This document shows positions 36,212-44,885 of a stretch of DNA of 64,000 nt, in pieces (position 1 is the stretch's first letter; each line of letters begins with the position of its first letter). The notes below the pieces were generated by a model. The model was not told the DNA's origin, did not search any database, and was given only the letters and a program-made list of their open reading frames with translations. Origin of the DNA: Marinobacterium_E sp035458585 (GTDB lineage Bacteria; Pseudomonadota; Gammaproteobacteria; Pseudomonadales; Balneatricaceae); contig DATHZN010000036.1 in NCBI GenBank assembly GCA_035458585.1, positions 1-64,000 on the forward strand, in the 5' to 3' direction. The position numbers were made by a program, and so were the translations under genes.

Positions 36212-36217
36212 ATTATA
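36212..36217 (-). promoter_or_regulatory. Predicted -10 box of the nqr operon
   Basis: A perfect TATAAT on the minus strand, about 107 bases before the nqrA ATG. No good -35 hexamer is found 16-18 bases upstream (the stretch is A-rich), so an activator or an alternative promoter may be involved. Confidence 0.4.
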
Positions 36218-36257
36218 CCTGAGCACAAGCGTTTTTTTCTACTCGGACTGGGAAATG

Positions 36258-36281
36258 AACCCCTGTAAATTGGGGGTTTTT
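36258..36281 (+). terminator. Terminator-like hairpin facing away from nqr
   Basis: AACCCC (36258-36263) pairs with GGGGTT (36273-36278), loop of about 9 bases, followed by TTTTT ending at 36281 on the plus strand. No plus-strand gene lies upstream; nqrA is on the other strand. It may stop antisense transcription or be what is left of a lost gene. Confidence 0.45.
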
Positions 36282-36473
36282 CAGGGCGACATACCAACTA
36301 ATTTGGCATATGGAAATTCGGCTTGGTTATATGTAATAAAATTACAACCAAGCCTAAAAATTGATCATTACAACGGGGCAGAAGTATAGACAGACCCCGT
36401 ATAACAGACCGGTCTGACCATACTTGCAGTGCTAGCGTCCGTACTCAACGCGCTAGATTAGACACCCACCGCA

Positions 36474-37784
36474 TCAGTTTAGAAAAGGACTCCAGGCAGG
36501 CTCACGCACATCACCCTGCCGCAAAGGCATACGGAAACGGACGAAGCCGTCGAGTGAAACCGCCGATAGCACACCACGGGTACCCTCCTGCGTAGCATAA
36601 AGAACAACACTTGCATTTGGAGCTATGGTCGGAGACTCCTCTAAACCCGTCTCGGTCAATATGTCGAGTCTGTCGGTTCTCAAATCCAGCACGGCAACTG
36701 AAAACTTATTACCTGAACCTGAAGAGCGATGTACCAATGCAAGAAACCGCCCATCAGGTGTCATGCTAGCCTTAGCATTGTAGTTTCCTTCATAAGTGAG
36801 ACGCGTTAACTGCCGGCTAGCGATATCAAGCTTATATATCTGCGGAGAGCCTCCACGGTCTGAGGTAAATACCAGTGAGCGTCCATCAGGCGACCAACTC
36901 GGTTCGGTGTCGATACCGTAGTGATTGGTCACACGCTGGAGGTCACCGGATAGGGTGTCGAGCACATAGATCTCGGGGTTACCGTCTTTTGACAATACCA
37001 TCGCGAGCTGCCGACCATCGGGTGACCAACTCGGGGCGCCATTAATGCCGGGAAACGACTGTATTCTCTCGCGCTTGCCGCTAGCCAAGTACTGAACATA
37101 GATAGCTGGACGCCCCGACTCAAAGGAGACGTAGGCGACCTTTTTACCATCAGCCGACCAGCTTGGTGACATAATCGGCTCTTTGGATTCGAGAATAATT
37201 CTCGGACGATTGCCGTCCCAATCTGCCATTTCAAGACGGTAGCGGCTCTGCTGATTGCCAAACTGTTCAGCGGTCACATAGACAATGCGTGTAGAGAATG
37301 CCCCACGGTTACCGGTAAGTTTCTCGTAAATTTTGTCGGCCATAAAATGCGCCGCATCGCGCAATTGGCTAATATCTGCCTCGAGCGGCTGTATCATCAG
37401 GTTCTGCTCTTTGAGCACGTCATAGAGTTCGTAAGTGATGCTCACACGGGTAGCGTTGACCGGCTCAATGCGCCCGATCACCAAGTAATCACTCTTGGTC
37501 ATACGCCAGTCACGAAAAAACACCTGTTCGCGGCTTGAAGGGAGGCTAAGCATCGCTGTGCGAGCGAGGGTACTAAAGAGACCCGAGCGACTCAGATCCT
37601 CGTCGATAATTTTGGCCACATCCTCAGGAAGAGCTGCAGTGCCACTCCAACTGAACGGGACGACCGCTACGGGAGTAGGTTCTGAAACACCCTGCGTAAC
37701 CTCCACCACCAGCTCCGCCCGTGACATGAACGGCAACACCGCAAGGGTTAGCATCAGAGTTCTTATCACTCGCCAAATCACCAT
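36474..37784 (-). CDS. tolB: Tol-Pal system periplasmic protein TolB
   Basis: 436 aa. A signal peptide (about 1-23, ending SRA) is followed by the N-terminal alpha/beta domain (about 25-165). A six-bladed beta-propeller then shows repeated WSPDG(R/K) motifs (about 205-420). TolB cycles between Pal and the TolQRA motor and is needed for outer-membrane constriction at division. It overlaps tolA by 7 bases. It is the last gene of this operon here: pal and cpoB, which normally follow, are missing from this site. Confidence 0.97.
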   Translation of the reverse strand: MVIWRVIRTLMLTLAVLPFMSRAELVVEVTQGVSEPTPVAVVPFSWSGTAALPEDVAKIIDEDLSRSGLFSTLARTAMLSLPSSREQVFFRDWRMTKSDYLVIGRIEPVNATRVSITYELYDVLKEQNLMIQPLEADISQLRDAAHFMADKIYEKLTGNRGAFSTRIVYVTAEQFGNQQSRYRLEMADWDGNRPRIILESKEPIMSPSWSADGKKVAYVSFESGRPAIYVQYLASGKRERIQSFPGINGAPSWSPDGRQLAMVLSKDGNPEIYVLDTLSGDLQRVTNHYGIDTEPSWSPDGRSLVFTSDRGGSPQIYKLDIASRQLTRLTYEGNYNAKASMTPDGRFLALVHRSSGSGNKFSVAVLDLRTDRLDILTETGLEESPTIAPNASVVLYATQEGTRGVLSAVSLDGFVRFRMPLRQGDVREPAWSPFLN

Positions 37785-38791
37785 CTCAATCCCTCTGGTC
37801 TAAAAGTTACAACAACACGACGCAGACGCCGTTCAAACATTATTGGGTCAACATCGGCAACACGCTCAAACCGTTCGACACGGTAAACAGCTTGTAGTGC
37901 AGAGCGATCAAAGGCTTCATCACCACTGCTGGTCTGGACATAGGCCTGATCAATCTCCCCACTAGGGAAAAGGTTGATCGCGATCACAGCACTCATACCG
38001 TTGCGCGCAGTCGACGGAATCCGCCAGGCCTGTTGCAACAGGCCTTGAATATAGCCCTGAATGTCTCCAACAACACGGTTAGCACGTTCCTCTGCTGCCG
38101 CCTGTTGACGTGCGGCCTCTGCTCGCGCCTGCTCTTCAGCCCGTCGCTTGGCTTCCGCCTCGGCTTTACGCGCCCGTTCAGCTTCGGCTTTACGTTTCTC
38201 TTCAGCCTTACGTTTCGCTTCCGCTTCAGCCTTCGCTTTGGCCTCAGCTTTACGCTTGGCATCCGCTTCTGCTCTCGCCTTCGCCTCGGCTTCAGCTTTA
38301 GCTTTCTCTTCAGCTTTACGTTTTTGCTCAGCTTTGAGTCTAGCTTCTTTAGCCTGCTCATCAGCCTTGGCCTTCTCTAGCGCTTTAGCCCTGGCTTCTG
38401 CTTTCTGCTGCTCAAGTTGTTTGGCCTCAGCCTCAGCTTTGGCCTTGGCTCGAGCATCCGCTTCCGCTCGAGCCTCAGCTTCGGCTTTACGCTTCGCCTC
38501 AGCCTGCTGCTCTTCCCGGCGCTGCTGACGCTCAGCCTCCAACTGTTTCTGCTGCTGTTGAGCACGATTTTGCTCATCAATCTGTCGCTGTTTATCAACT
38601 TCAATCTGTTGCTGCGCCGCTTTCTGGTCACTCAAAGCTGTCAGATCAACCATCTGCGCCTGTATGTGACGCGGACGCTCGGTCTTGCTCTGAGCCTCAC
38701 CAATCCAGAAGCCAGAGATCACGGCCAAAACGACCAGATGCACTAGTGTGGCAAAGGCAACAGGCAGTAGATAACTCTGATCTAAGCGCAC
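37778..38791 (-). CDS. tolA: Tol-Pal system protein TolA
   Basis: 337 aa from GTG 38791, chosen because GGAG lies eight bases upstream and it sits just after the tolR stop; an ATG-like start further upstream would overlap tolR by 38 bases. Domain I: one membrane helix (about 10-30, with SHLS-type motif replaced by TLVHLVV). Domain II: a long Ala/Lys/Glu/Arg helix (about 65-250). Domain III: a C-terminal globular domain (about 255-337) that contacts TolB. Spans the periplasm. Confidence 0.94.
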   Translation of the reverse strand: MRLDQSYLLPVAFATLVHLVVLAVISGFWIGEAQSKTERPRHIQAQMVDLTALSDQKAAQQQIEVDKQRQIDEQNRAQQQQKQLEAERQQRREEQQAEAKRKAEAEARAEADARAKAKAEAEAKQLEQQKAEARAKALEKAKADEQAKEARLKAEQKRKAEEKAKAEAEAKARAEADAKRKAEAKAKAEAEAKRKAEEKRKAEAERARKAEAEAKRRAEEQARAEAARQQAAAEERANRVVGDIQGYIQGLLQQAWRIPSTARNGMSAVIAINLFPSGEIDQAYVQTSSGDEAFDRSALQAVYRVERFERVADVDPIMFERRLRRVVVTFRPEGLRW

Positions 38792-38795
38792 TGAG

Positions 38796-39212
38796 CTACT
38801 CCGTGACCAGCCCGACACGCTCAGCGCCGACACCCTGCAACAGCACCATCAGGCGCACCACTTGCTCATAACTGGCGTTGCGATCCCCCCGTACCAGCAA
38901 TAGCTTACCGGGGTTGACCTGTAAAATTCGACCGACTGAGGTAGCGATGTCATCCGCAGTCCGCGGCCGCATCTCATCTTCGCCCAAATTTACAAAGTAC
39001 TCACCATTGGCATTGACGCTCACAATCAGCGGTTCGTTATCCTCAGTCTCTACCGGTTCAGCGGCGGCCTGAGGCAGCTCAACATCGACGCCCTGCGTCA
39101 ACATCGGGGCCGTGACCATAAAAATGATCAGCAGCACAAGCGTGACGTCGATATAGGGTACTACGTTGATCTCTGCATTTAATTTGCGCTTGTTGCGCGT
39201 ACGTCGAATCAT
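38796..39212 (-). CDS. tolR: Tol-Pal system protein TolR
   Basis: 138 aa. One N-terminal helix with the essential proton-path Asp in VVPYIDVTLVLLIIFMV (about 17-33), then a periplasmic domain. It partners TolQ, 11 bases upstream, in the proton-driven motor. It is a paralogue of the ExbD at 19.6-20.0 kb. Normal length. Confidence 0.96.
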   Translation of the reverse strand: MIRRTRNKRKLNAEINVVPYIDVTLVLLIIFMVTAPMLTQGVDVELPQAAAEPVETEDNEPLIVSVNANGEYFVNLGEDEMRPRTADDIATSVGRILQVNPGKLLLVRGDRNASYEQVVRLMVLLQGVGAERVGLVTE

Positions 39213-39223
39213 TAGAACCCCAA

Positions 39224-39904
39224 TTAACCGTTGGCGTGCACACGACGGTAGAGGATGCTGGAAAACTCATCCGCAAATGTCTCATAACTCGCTAACAGGC
39301 CGTCGGTCTGGGCGGAGAAACGGTTGTAAGCCACCACCGCAGGTATCGCAGCGAAAAGACCAATCGCCGTCGCAACCAGTGCCTCGGCAATACCAGGTGC
39401 GACGGATGCCAGTGTCGCCTGCTGCACATTCGCCAACCCCCGGAAAGCGTTCATAATACCCCACACAGTTCCAAAAAGACCGACATAGGGACTGGTGGAG
39501 CCGACCGTCGCCAAAAACGGTAAGTGGCGCTCAAGACGCTCCTCCTCGCGGGACATCGCTACACGCATGGCTCTTTGAACGCCATTCATAACGACGTCAG
39601 GATCCGCGCTGCCCTGTTGCGTCAATCGTGTGAACTCCTTCAACCCTGCGCGAAATAGGTTCTCCGCCCCACTTTCAAGATTCGGATTAGCGTTGGACTC
39701 GCGATAGAGTTGACCCAAATCGACACCCGACCAGAAGCGGTCTTCGAACTGCTTGAAGGCTTTTTTGGCTCTCGCCAGCGCTGCTCGACGTTGAAAAATC
39801 ATGACCCAGGAGAGGAAAGAAGCTGCCATAAGCGTCAGCATAACAAGCTGAACAATAAAGCTCGCCTCCAGCACCAAACTCCAAATCGATAATTTATCGT
39901 CCAC
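39224..39904 (-). CDS. tolQ: Tol-Pal system protein TolQ
   Basis: 226 aa, three membrane helices (about 15-37, 130-155, 165-190). The MotA/TolQ/ExbB region is clear in VGSTSPYVGLFGTVWGIMNAFRGL and LVATAIGLFAAIPAVVAYN. Start is GTG 39904 preceded by AGGAGTAGG within the end of ybgC. With TolR it forms the proton channel that energises TolA. Confidence 0.96.
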   Translation of the reverse strand: MDDKLSIWSLVLEASFIVQLVMLTLMAASFLSWVMIFQRRAALARAKKAFKQFEDRFWSGVDLGQLYRESNANPNLESGAENLFRAGLKEFTRLTQQGSADPDVVMNGVQRAMRVAMSREEERLERHLPFLATVGSTSPYVGLFGTVWGIMNAFRGLANVQQATLASVAPGIAEALVATAIGLFAAIPAVVAYNRFSAQTDGLLASYETFADEFSSILYRRVHANG

Positions 39905-39907
39905 ACC

Positions 39908-40336
39908 CTACTCCTGTTCAGTCCATAACTCGGGCACTTTTGCCCGCATGGTATCAATCAAATCCGTTGGCCAGCGACAAGCTCGCATACGACTGGCCTC
40001 GACGCAGATCACCTCAACCTCACCCCTGCTCAGTTGTTGACCAGAGAGACGATCATTAACAGCCTGCGCGAATAATAGACGCGCACCTCTGTGCTCTTTG
40101 ATGGTTGTTTCTATGCAAAGTTCCTGATCAAGACGGGCAGGCGCGAGATAGCGCACATTCACCCGACCGACAACGAAGATTATGCCGGCCTCGATCAGCT
40201 CTGCCTGCGACCAGCCAGCTGCACGAAGAGATTCGGTTCTGGCCCTTTCCATAAACTTGAGGTGATTGGCGTAGTAAACGAGGCCACCAAAATCAGTATC
40301 CTCTATGTAGACACGCACAGGCCATTGATAGGCCAT
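39908..40336 (-). CDS. ybgC: Tol-Pal-associated acyl-CoA thioesterase YbgC
   Basis: 142-aa hot-dog thioesterase with the catalytic region YIEDTDFGGLVYYANHLKFMERARTE (Asp about 14). It hydrolyses short acyl-CoAs or acyl-ACP in vitro. It is the first gene of the tol operon in most gammaproteobacteria, with tolQ three bases later. Its link to Tol function is by conserved position rather than proven mechanism. Confidence 0.95.
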   Translation of the reverse strand: MAYQWPVRVYIEDTDFGGLVYYANHLKFMERARTESLRAAGWSQAELIEAGIIFVVGRVNVRYLAPARLDQELCIETTIKEHRGARLLFAQAVNDRLSGQQLSRGEVEVICVEASRMRACRWPTDLIDTMRAKVPELWTEQE

Positions 40337-40567
40337 AATCCCCCCGAAATAGTTAGCTCGCTCACAATAACAGCGCCAGATATTAATACAAGTTGAAAAA
40401 GTTTACGGTCAATTTCAGTAACTTGGCACAAGGAAAGCGAGAGATAATATCGTCTCAGGGATGAATAGCTGCTGAAGTCTAACTGTCATATGCAGAGCTT
40501 TCATTGGCGTATTTGCAAGTCGGGGGTTAAACCAAATCGATGCCCATAGATTTAGCCGAGGTGGATT

Positions 40568-41157
40568 ATGGCCTATGGTCTCAATAAAGCCAGAGTCTAT
40601 TTTATAACCCTACTGATACTCAGCCTGCAGTCGAGCGCCCAAGAGCTACCTAGAGCTAAACGCTCATCGCTGGGACTTTACCTCACAGCTCAGGACGCCT
40701 ATGAGTTAAAAAGAGACGAAGACCGGGTACTTTTTATCGATATTCGCTCGTTAGCCGAGATCAATTTTTCGGGATGCCTACCGTTGCGGACGCGCATATT
40801 GAATACCAGCGTTTGGATGTAAACAGCCGGTTCGATCCCAAGAGAGCGAACTTTACTCTGAGTCCGAATCACTCATTTGTGGATGAGGTGAAAGTACTGG
40901 TTAATCAACGCGGACTCCCTGAGAGTGCGAAGCTCATCCTGATATGCCGTTCCGGATCACGCAGCGCCCAAGCAGCCAATGAACTGGCTCAGTTTGGATT
41001 TACTCAAGTCTACTCCATCACCGATGGGTACGAGGGTGACAAAGTGCGCATTGGACCCTCGGCCGGCCAGAGAATCTTAAATGGCTGGAAAAATAGCGAC
41101 TTACCCTGGAGCTACAAACTTGAGCTGAGCAAACTTCAGAACCTACCCCAAGAGTAG
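40568..41157 (+). pseudogene. Rhodanese-domain exported protein, frameshifted
   Basis: A secreted rhodanese split into two frames. Frame 1 from ATG 40568 (good GAGGTGG site) encodes a signal peptide (about 1-25) and the rhodanese start up to EINF. At the T-run 40765-40769 the frame is lost; one extra T would restore EINFFGMPTVADAHIEY and join frame 2 (to 41157). Frame 2 carries the intact catalytic loop CRSGSRS and a C-terminal domain. Frame 2 has its own ATG at 40774 right at the break. It may be a real null, a phase-variable run or a base-calling error. Confidence 0.8.
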
Positions 41158-41172
41158 AGTCAACGCGCACTA

Positions 41173-42189
41173 CTAGCGCTCAAGAGCTCCGCGATCCACA
41201 CCAAAGTATTGGTAAGCGAGATCCGTGAGCACCCTACCTCGTGGCGTTCGCATAACAAAACCCTGCTGTATCAGATAAGGCTCCAGTACGTCTTCGATCG
41301 TATCACGCTCTTCACTGATCGCTGCAGCAAGACTATCGACTCCTACTGGTCCACCGCCAAACTTCTCCAGCATCGCCAGCAGCATGCGTCTATCCATATG
41401 GTCAAAGCCCTGCTGATCAACATTCAGCATGTTGAGTGCAAGATCTGCCATCGCTTCAGAGATCCTTCCGTCACCCCGAACTTCCGCATAATCACGGGCA
41501 CGTCGCAATAACCGGTTAGCGATTCGCGGCGTTCCACGCGATCGACGAGCAATTTCATGCGCACCGCCAGCATCGATTTCACATCCGCTTAACTGCGCCG
41601 TACGAGTCACAATATGGCTAAGATCGGCAACAGAGTAGAACTCCAACCGCTGAACAATACCGAAGCGATCTCTCAGCGGCGAGGTCAACAATCCCGCACG
41701 GGTGGTCGCACCTACCAGCGTGAAGGGTGGAAGTTCGAGTTTGATTGAGCGAGCTGCTGGACCATCACCAATCATGATATCGAGTTGATAATCCTCCATC
41801 GCAGGATAGAGTACCTCTTCAACATTTGGACTCAAACGGTGAATTTCGTCGATAAAGAGCACATCTCCCGGCTCAAGATTGGTAAGCATGGCAGCAACAT
41901 CACCTGCTTTTTCCAACACGGGGCCCGAGGTGGTTTTGATCTGCCCACCCATCTCATTCGCGATAATATTCGCCAGCGTCGTTTTGCCCAAACCCGGCGG
42001 GCCGAATATCAGTGTATGATCGAGTGCTTCATTACGATTACGTGCAGCATGGATAAAGATCTCCATCTGCTCGCGCACCCGCGGTTGACCTTCGTAGTCA
42101 GCCAGCGTCTTGGGCCGAACCGCACGATCCTGCGCCTCTTCGCCCGGAGCGGTCACCGGGGATACAAAACGGTCTGCATCTATCTGCAC
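41173..42189 (-). CDS. ruvB: Holliday junction branch-migration helicase RuvB
   Basis: AAA+ motor of the RuvAB complex. At 338 aa it has normal length. Walker A GPPGLGKTTL (about 64-73), Walker B LFIDEIHRL (about 109-117), sensor and GATTRAG (about 158-164), and a C-terminal winged helix binding DNA. It ends the ruvCAB run, five bases after ruvA, and converges on the rhodanese gene with only 15 bases between. Confidence 0.98.
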   Translation of the reverse strand: MQIDADRFVSPVTAPGEEAQDRAVRPKTLADYEGQPRVREQMEIFIHAARNRNEALDHTLIFGPPGLGKTTLANIIANEMGGQIKTTSGPVLEKAGDVAAMLTNLEPGDVLFIDEIHRLSPNVEEVLYPAMEDYQLDIMIGDGPAARSIKLELPPFTLVGATTRAGLLTSPLRDRFGIVQRLEFYSVADLSHIVTRTAQLSGCEIDAGGAHEIARRSRGTPRIANRLLRRARDYAEVRGDGRISEAMADLALNMLNVDQQGFDHMDRRMLLAMLEKFGGGPVGVDSLAAAISEERDTIEDVLEPYLIQQGFVMRTPRGRVLTDLAYQYFGVDRGALER

Positions 42190-42194
42190 CTAAA

Positions 42195-42824
42195 CTACCC
42201 CGCCACCATGGTTTTTAGCGCCTGACGTATCAACTCCTCTGTCGATGCTCCTACTGTCAGTTGATCTGCAGCTTGTTCTATTGCTTTGGTTGCCTGCAGT
42301 GGCTTATAGCCCAGAGCAACCAATGCGGTTTCGGCATCAACTCGGTTGTCAGCCGAAGAGAGTTTCGCCCCTGGCACTTCAATCTGGCCGAGTTCAAACT
42401 CAACCGCTGTCGGCATCTCTAGCTTAGCCAGCTTATCTTTCACTTCGATAATCAGGCGTTCAGCCGTCTTCTTACCGACACCTGGAAGACGTACTAAGGC
42501 AGCGGTATCCTCGTTGTGTACACAGCGAACAAACTCCTCAGCGGATATACCCGAGAGAATGGTGAGTGCCAGTTTTGGTCCGACACCATTTACTTTGATC
42601 AACTGTCGAAACAGCGAGCGCTCCTGCTTATCCGCAAAACCAAACAGCAACTGCGCATCCTCACGCACCACGAAATGGGTGTATAGGGTCACGAAGGTTC
42701 CCACGTCTGGCAGTTTATAGAAGGTATTCATCGACGCTTCGACTTCATAACCCACGCCAGAGACATCAACCATCAGCGCTGGAGGGGTCTTCTCTACTAA
42801 CTCACCGATCAGGCGTCCAATCAC
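42195..42824 (-). CDS. ruvA: Holliday junction DNA-binding protein RuvA
   Basis: 209 aa. OB-fold N-terminus (about 1-62), two helix-hairpin-helix motifs (LIKVNGVGPKLAL about 72-84 and LVRLPGVGKKTAERL about 107-121), flexible linker and C-terminal RuvB-binding domain. It forms the tetramer that holds the four-way junction. Ordered ruvC-ruvA-ruvB. Confidence 0.98.
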   Translation of the reverse strand: MIGRLIGELVEKTPPALMVDVSGVGYEVEASMNTFYKLPDVGTFVTLYTHFVVREDAQLLFGFADKQERSLFRQLIKVNGVGPKLALTILSGISAEEFVRCVHNEDTAALVRLPGVGKKTAERLIIEVKDKLAKLEMPTAVEFELGQIEVPGAKLSSADNRVDAETALVALGYKPLQATKAIEQAADQLTVGASTEELIRQALKTMVAG

Positions 42825-42857
42825 TCCGGGTCCTCACTCACTCTAGGGCTATAAAAT

Positions 42858-43379
42858 TCACAAGCGCCAGCGATGGCTGCGCACAGACTTACGCGATCCA
42901 GCGGTCGCAATCAAACCTTGACGAGTGTACGCATGGCAGAGCGCAATAGCGAGACCATCGGCTGCGTCGATTTGAGGCAAGCCCGGTAATTTCAGTATAC
43001 GGGCAACCATCTGCTGGACCTGAGCCTTATCAGCACCACCGGCTCCCGTCACTGCCTGTTTAACCAGCCGCGCCGCATACTCATGTACATCAACGCCGCG
43101 TGAAGAGGCCGCTACGATTGCAACACCGCGCGCCTGGCCTAGTTTCAGTGCTGAATCAGCATTGCGTGCCATAAAGACCTGCTCTATCGCGACCTCTTGC
43201 GGTTGGTACTGCTCTATGATTTGCCCTATGCCCTGAAAAACTTGATTAAGTTTATCTGGGAGGGAGGCTTCGGCAATGCGTATGCATCCGCTAGCAACAT
43301 ACTCTGCTTGGTTACCCAACGCATTGATGACACCATAACCGGTTATCCTTGAACCTGGGTCGATACCCAATATCAGCAT
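42858..43379 (-). CDS. ruvC: Holliday junction resolvase RuvC
   Basis: 173-aa RNase H-fold endonuclease. Acidic catalytic residues are visible in GIDPGSRITGYG (Asp about 7), AIEQVFM (Glu about 66) and DAADGLAIALCHA (Asp about 139 and 142). Normal length. Precedes ruvA by 33 bases. The usual neighbour yebC is separated from it by a VOC-family gene. Confidence 0.98.
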   Translation of the reverse strand: MLILGIDPGSRITGYGVINALGNQAEYVASGCIRIAEASLPDKLNQVFQGIGQIIEQYQPQEVAIEQVFMARNADSALKLGQARGVAIVAASSRGVDVHEYAARLVKQAVTGAGGADKAQVQQMVARILKLPGLPQIDAADGLAIALCHAYTRQGLIATAGSRKSVRSHRWRL

Positions 43380-43453
43380 GCCTAGCCCCTATGGCTTCGC
43401 TTGTTTAATCGCATGATAACAGCCTTGCAGGGCGGCCCCAATGCCAAGTACTC

Positions 43454-43900
43454 CTACTGATAGAGCTCGTCGTCTTTGGCAAATAGCATTTCAAGGTGAC
43501 GAAAACTTTTGAACTCGAGGTGATTACCACTTGGGTCAGCAATAAACATTGTCGCCTGCTCCCCCTTACGATTTTCAAAACGGATGTAGGGCTCAACCAC
43601 AAATTCAATTTCAGCCGCCTCAAGCTTTGCCTGCAGTGCTTCAAACTCATCCCAGCTCAATATGGGGCCAAAATGCATCGCCGGTATCGACTTACCATCG
43701 ACACCGTTAACGGCCGCGGCCGGGTGATCCTCAGGTTTCACCAGATGCGCCACTACCTGATGGCCCCAAAAATCGAAATCGATCCACTTATCAGACTCAC
43801 GGCCTGTCTTACAACCGAGGATCTCAATGTAGAATTTTCGTGCAGCCTCCAGGTCGGTCACTGGAAAGGCTAGATGGAACGGATGACTCACACTCTGCAT
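43454..43900 (-). CDS. VOC-family (glyoxalase/bleomycin-resistance fold) protein
   Basis: 148 aa with the paired beta-alpha-beta-beta-beta modules of the vicinal oxygen chelate superfamily: HLAFPVTDLEAARKFYIEILG (about 8-28) and FIADPSGNHLEFKSF (about 117-131). Metal ligands may be His 8, His in the middle (AMHFGP) and Glu in NHLEFKSF. AGGAGG-like sites precede the ATG. Substrate unknown. It sits between yebC and ruvC, breaking a normally tight pair. Confidence 0.88.
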   Translation of the reverse strand: MQSVSHPFHLAFPVTDLEAARKFYIEILGCKTGRESDKWIDFDFWGHQVVAHLVKPEDHPAAAVNGVDGKSIPAMHFGPILSWDEFEALQAKLEAAEIEFVVEPYIRFENRKGEQATMFIADPSGNHLEFKSFRHLEMLFAKDDELYQ

Positions 43901-44061
43901 AACGCCTCCTAATAAGAACTCCGGTCATCATCATATTAATTTTAAGCGTTATCAGCTCTATTTATAGTAGAGGACCTGCTTGATGCCCCAGCCAACGGGA
44001 CCTTTGGTTTTTAACATTAAACTCCAGAAGAAAATATGCTCGATAGGTAGATGCCACTCGC

Positions 44062-44793
44062 CTAGATCGCCTCCTCAGGAATCACGGCATTATGATAGAC
44101 GTTTTGCGTATCATCCAGATCCTCTAATGCTTCGAGCAGTTTAAGTATTCCCTGCGCCGTCTCCATATCAAGTTCAATGGTATTTTGCGGAATCATACCC
44201 ACCTCTGCATGCACCGCCTCAAAGCCAGCTTCAGAGAGTCTCTGCTTAACATCCATGAACTCAGTCCAATCAGTGAACACATCAAAGGAACCGTCCTCGT
44301 TGGTCTTTACATCCTCGGCACCAGCCTCAAGCGCTGCCTCGATAAGACTATCCTCATCGACCTCAGCGAAAGTGATTTGCCCCTGTTTATCAAACATGTA
44401 GGCAACCGAGCCGTTAGTCCCGAGATTACCTCCGTGTTTATTGAAGGCTGCGCGCACACCTGAGACGGTTCGATTCACATTATCTGTCATCGTCTCGACA
44501 ATAATTGCGACACCGCTAACACCGTAACCCTCGTAGGTCAGTTCATCGTAATTTTCCCCCTCGCCACCTCCGGCTCCACGCAGAATAGCTTTGTCGATCG
44601 TGTCGCGCTTCATATTGGCACTCAGCGCTTTATCGACGGCCGCACGCAGACGTGGATTATCTTCCGGATGACTCCCTCCCTCTTTCGCAGCAACGGTGAG
44701 TTCACGAATGATTTTGGTGAATACTTTTCCGCGCTTCGCATCCTGTGCGGCTTTACGATGTTTAATGTTGGCCCATTTAGAGTGACCTGCCAT
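44062..44793 (-). CDS. yebC: YebC/PmpR-family transcriptional regulator
   Basis: 243 aa, beginning MAGHSKWANIKHRKAAQDAKRGK, the hallmark of the main YebC branch, with LTYEGYGVSGVA (about 83-94) and a C-terminal DLDDTQNVYHNA. The position between aspS and ruvC is conserved. The second paralogue is at 26640-27353. Reported roles of the family are DNA binding (PmpR) and relief of ribosome stalling; which applies here is not clear. Confidence 0.96.
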   Translation of the reverse strand: MAGHSKWANIKHRKAAQDAKRGKVFTKIIRELTVAAKEGGSHPEDNPRLRAAVDKALSANMKRDTIDKAILRGAGGGEGENYDELTYEGYGVSGVAIIVETMTDNVNRTVSGVRAAFNKHGGNLGTNGSVAYMFDKQGQITFAEVDEDSLIEAALEAGAEDVKTNEDGSFDVFTDWTEFMDVKQRLSEAGFEAVHAEVGMIPQNTIELDMETAQGILKLLEALEDLDDTQNVYHNAVIPEEAI

Positions 44794-44841
44794 TGTCTAT
44801 TCCTCCATCGGCGTCCGAGTCAGACCTGACTTTAACAAAAT

Positions 44842-44863
44842 AAAAAAGGGGCTTGCGCCCCTT
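44842..44863 (-). terminator. Intrinsic terminator after aspS
   Basis: On the minus strand AAGGGGC-GCAA-GCCCCTT forms a 7-bp stem with a 4-base loop and is followed by TTTTATTTTG. It lies 23 bases after the aspS stop and before yebC, so the yebC-ruv genes need their own promoter or read-through. Confidence 0.9.
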
Positions 44864-44885
44864 CCTATTTTGTCCTGTCGTGCAC

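Larger units (their letters stand above)
36106..36473. other. Palindrome-rich intergenic region between tolB and nqrA
   Basis: 368 bases without a gene. It holds the nqr -10 box, a plus-strand terminator-like hairpin, a 9-bp stem GGCTTGGTT/AACCAAGCC (36320-36328/36346-36354) enclosing GTAAT/ATTAC, the pair ACGGGG/CCCCGT (36373-36378/36395-36400), and the perfect palindrome CAGACCGGTCTG (36405-36416). It is visibly more AT-rich than the genes around it. No trace of pal, which usually follows tolB, was found. Confidence 0.6.

Noticed and set aside
38033..38528. Alanine/serine- and phenylalanine-rich plus-strand frames opposite tolA
   Set aside because: Low-complexity mirror of the TolA Ala/Lys/Glu helix; not genes.
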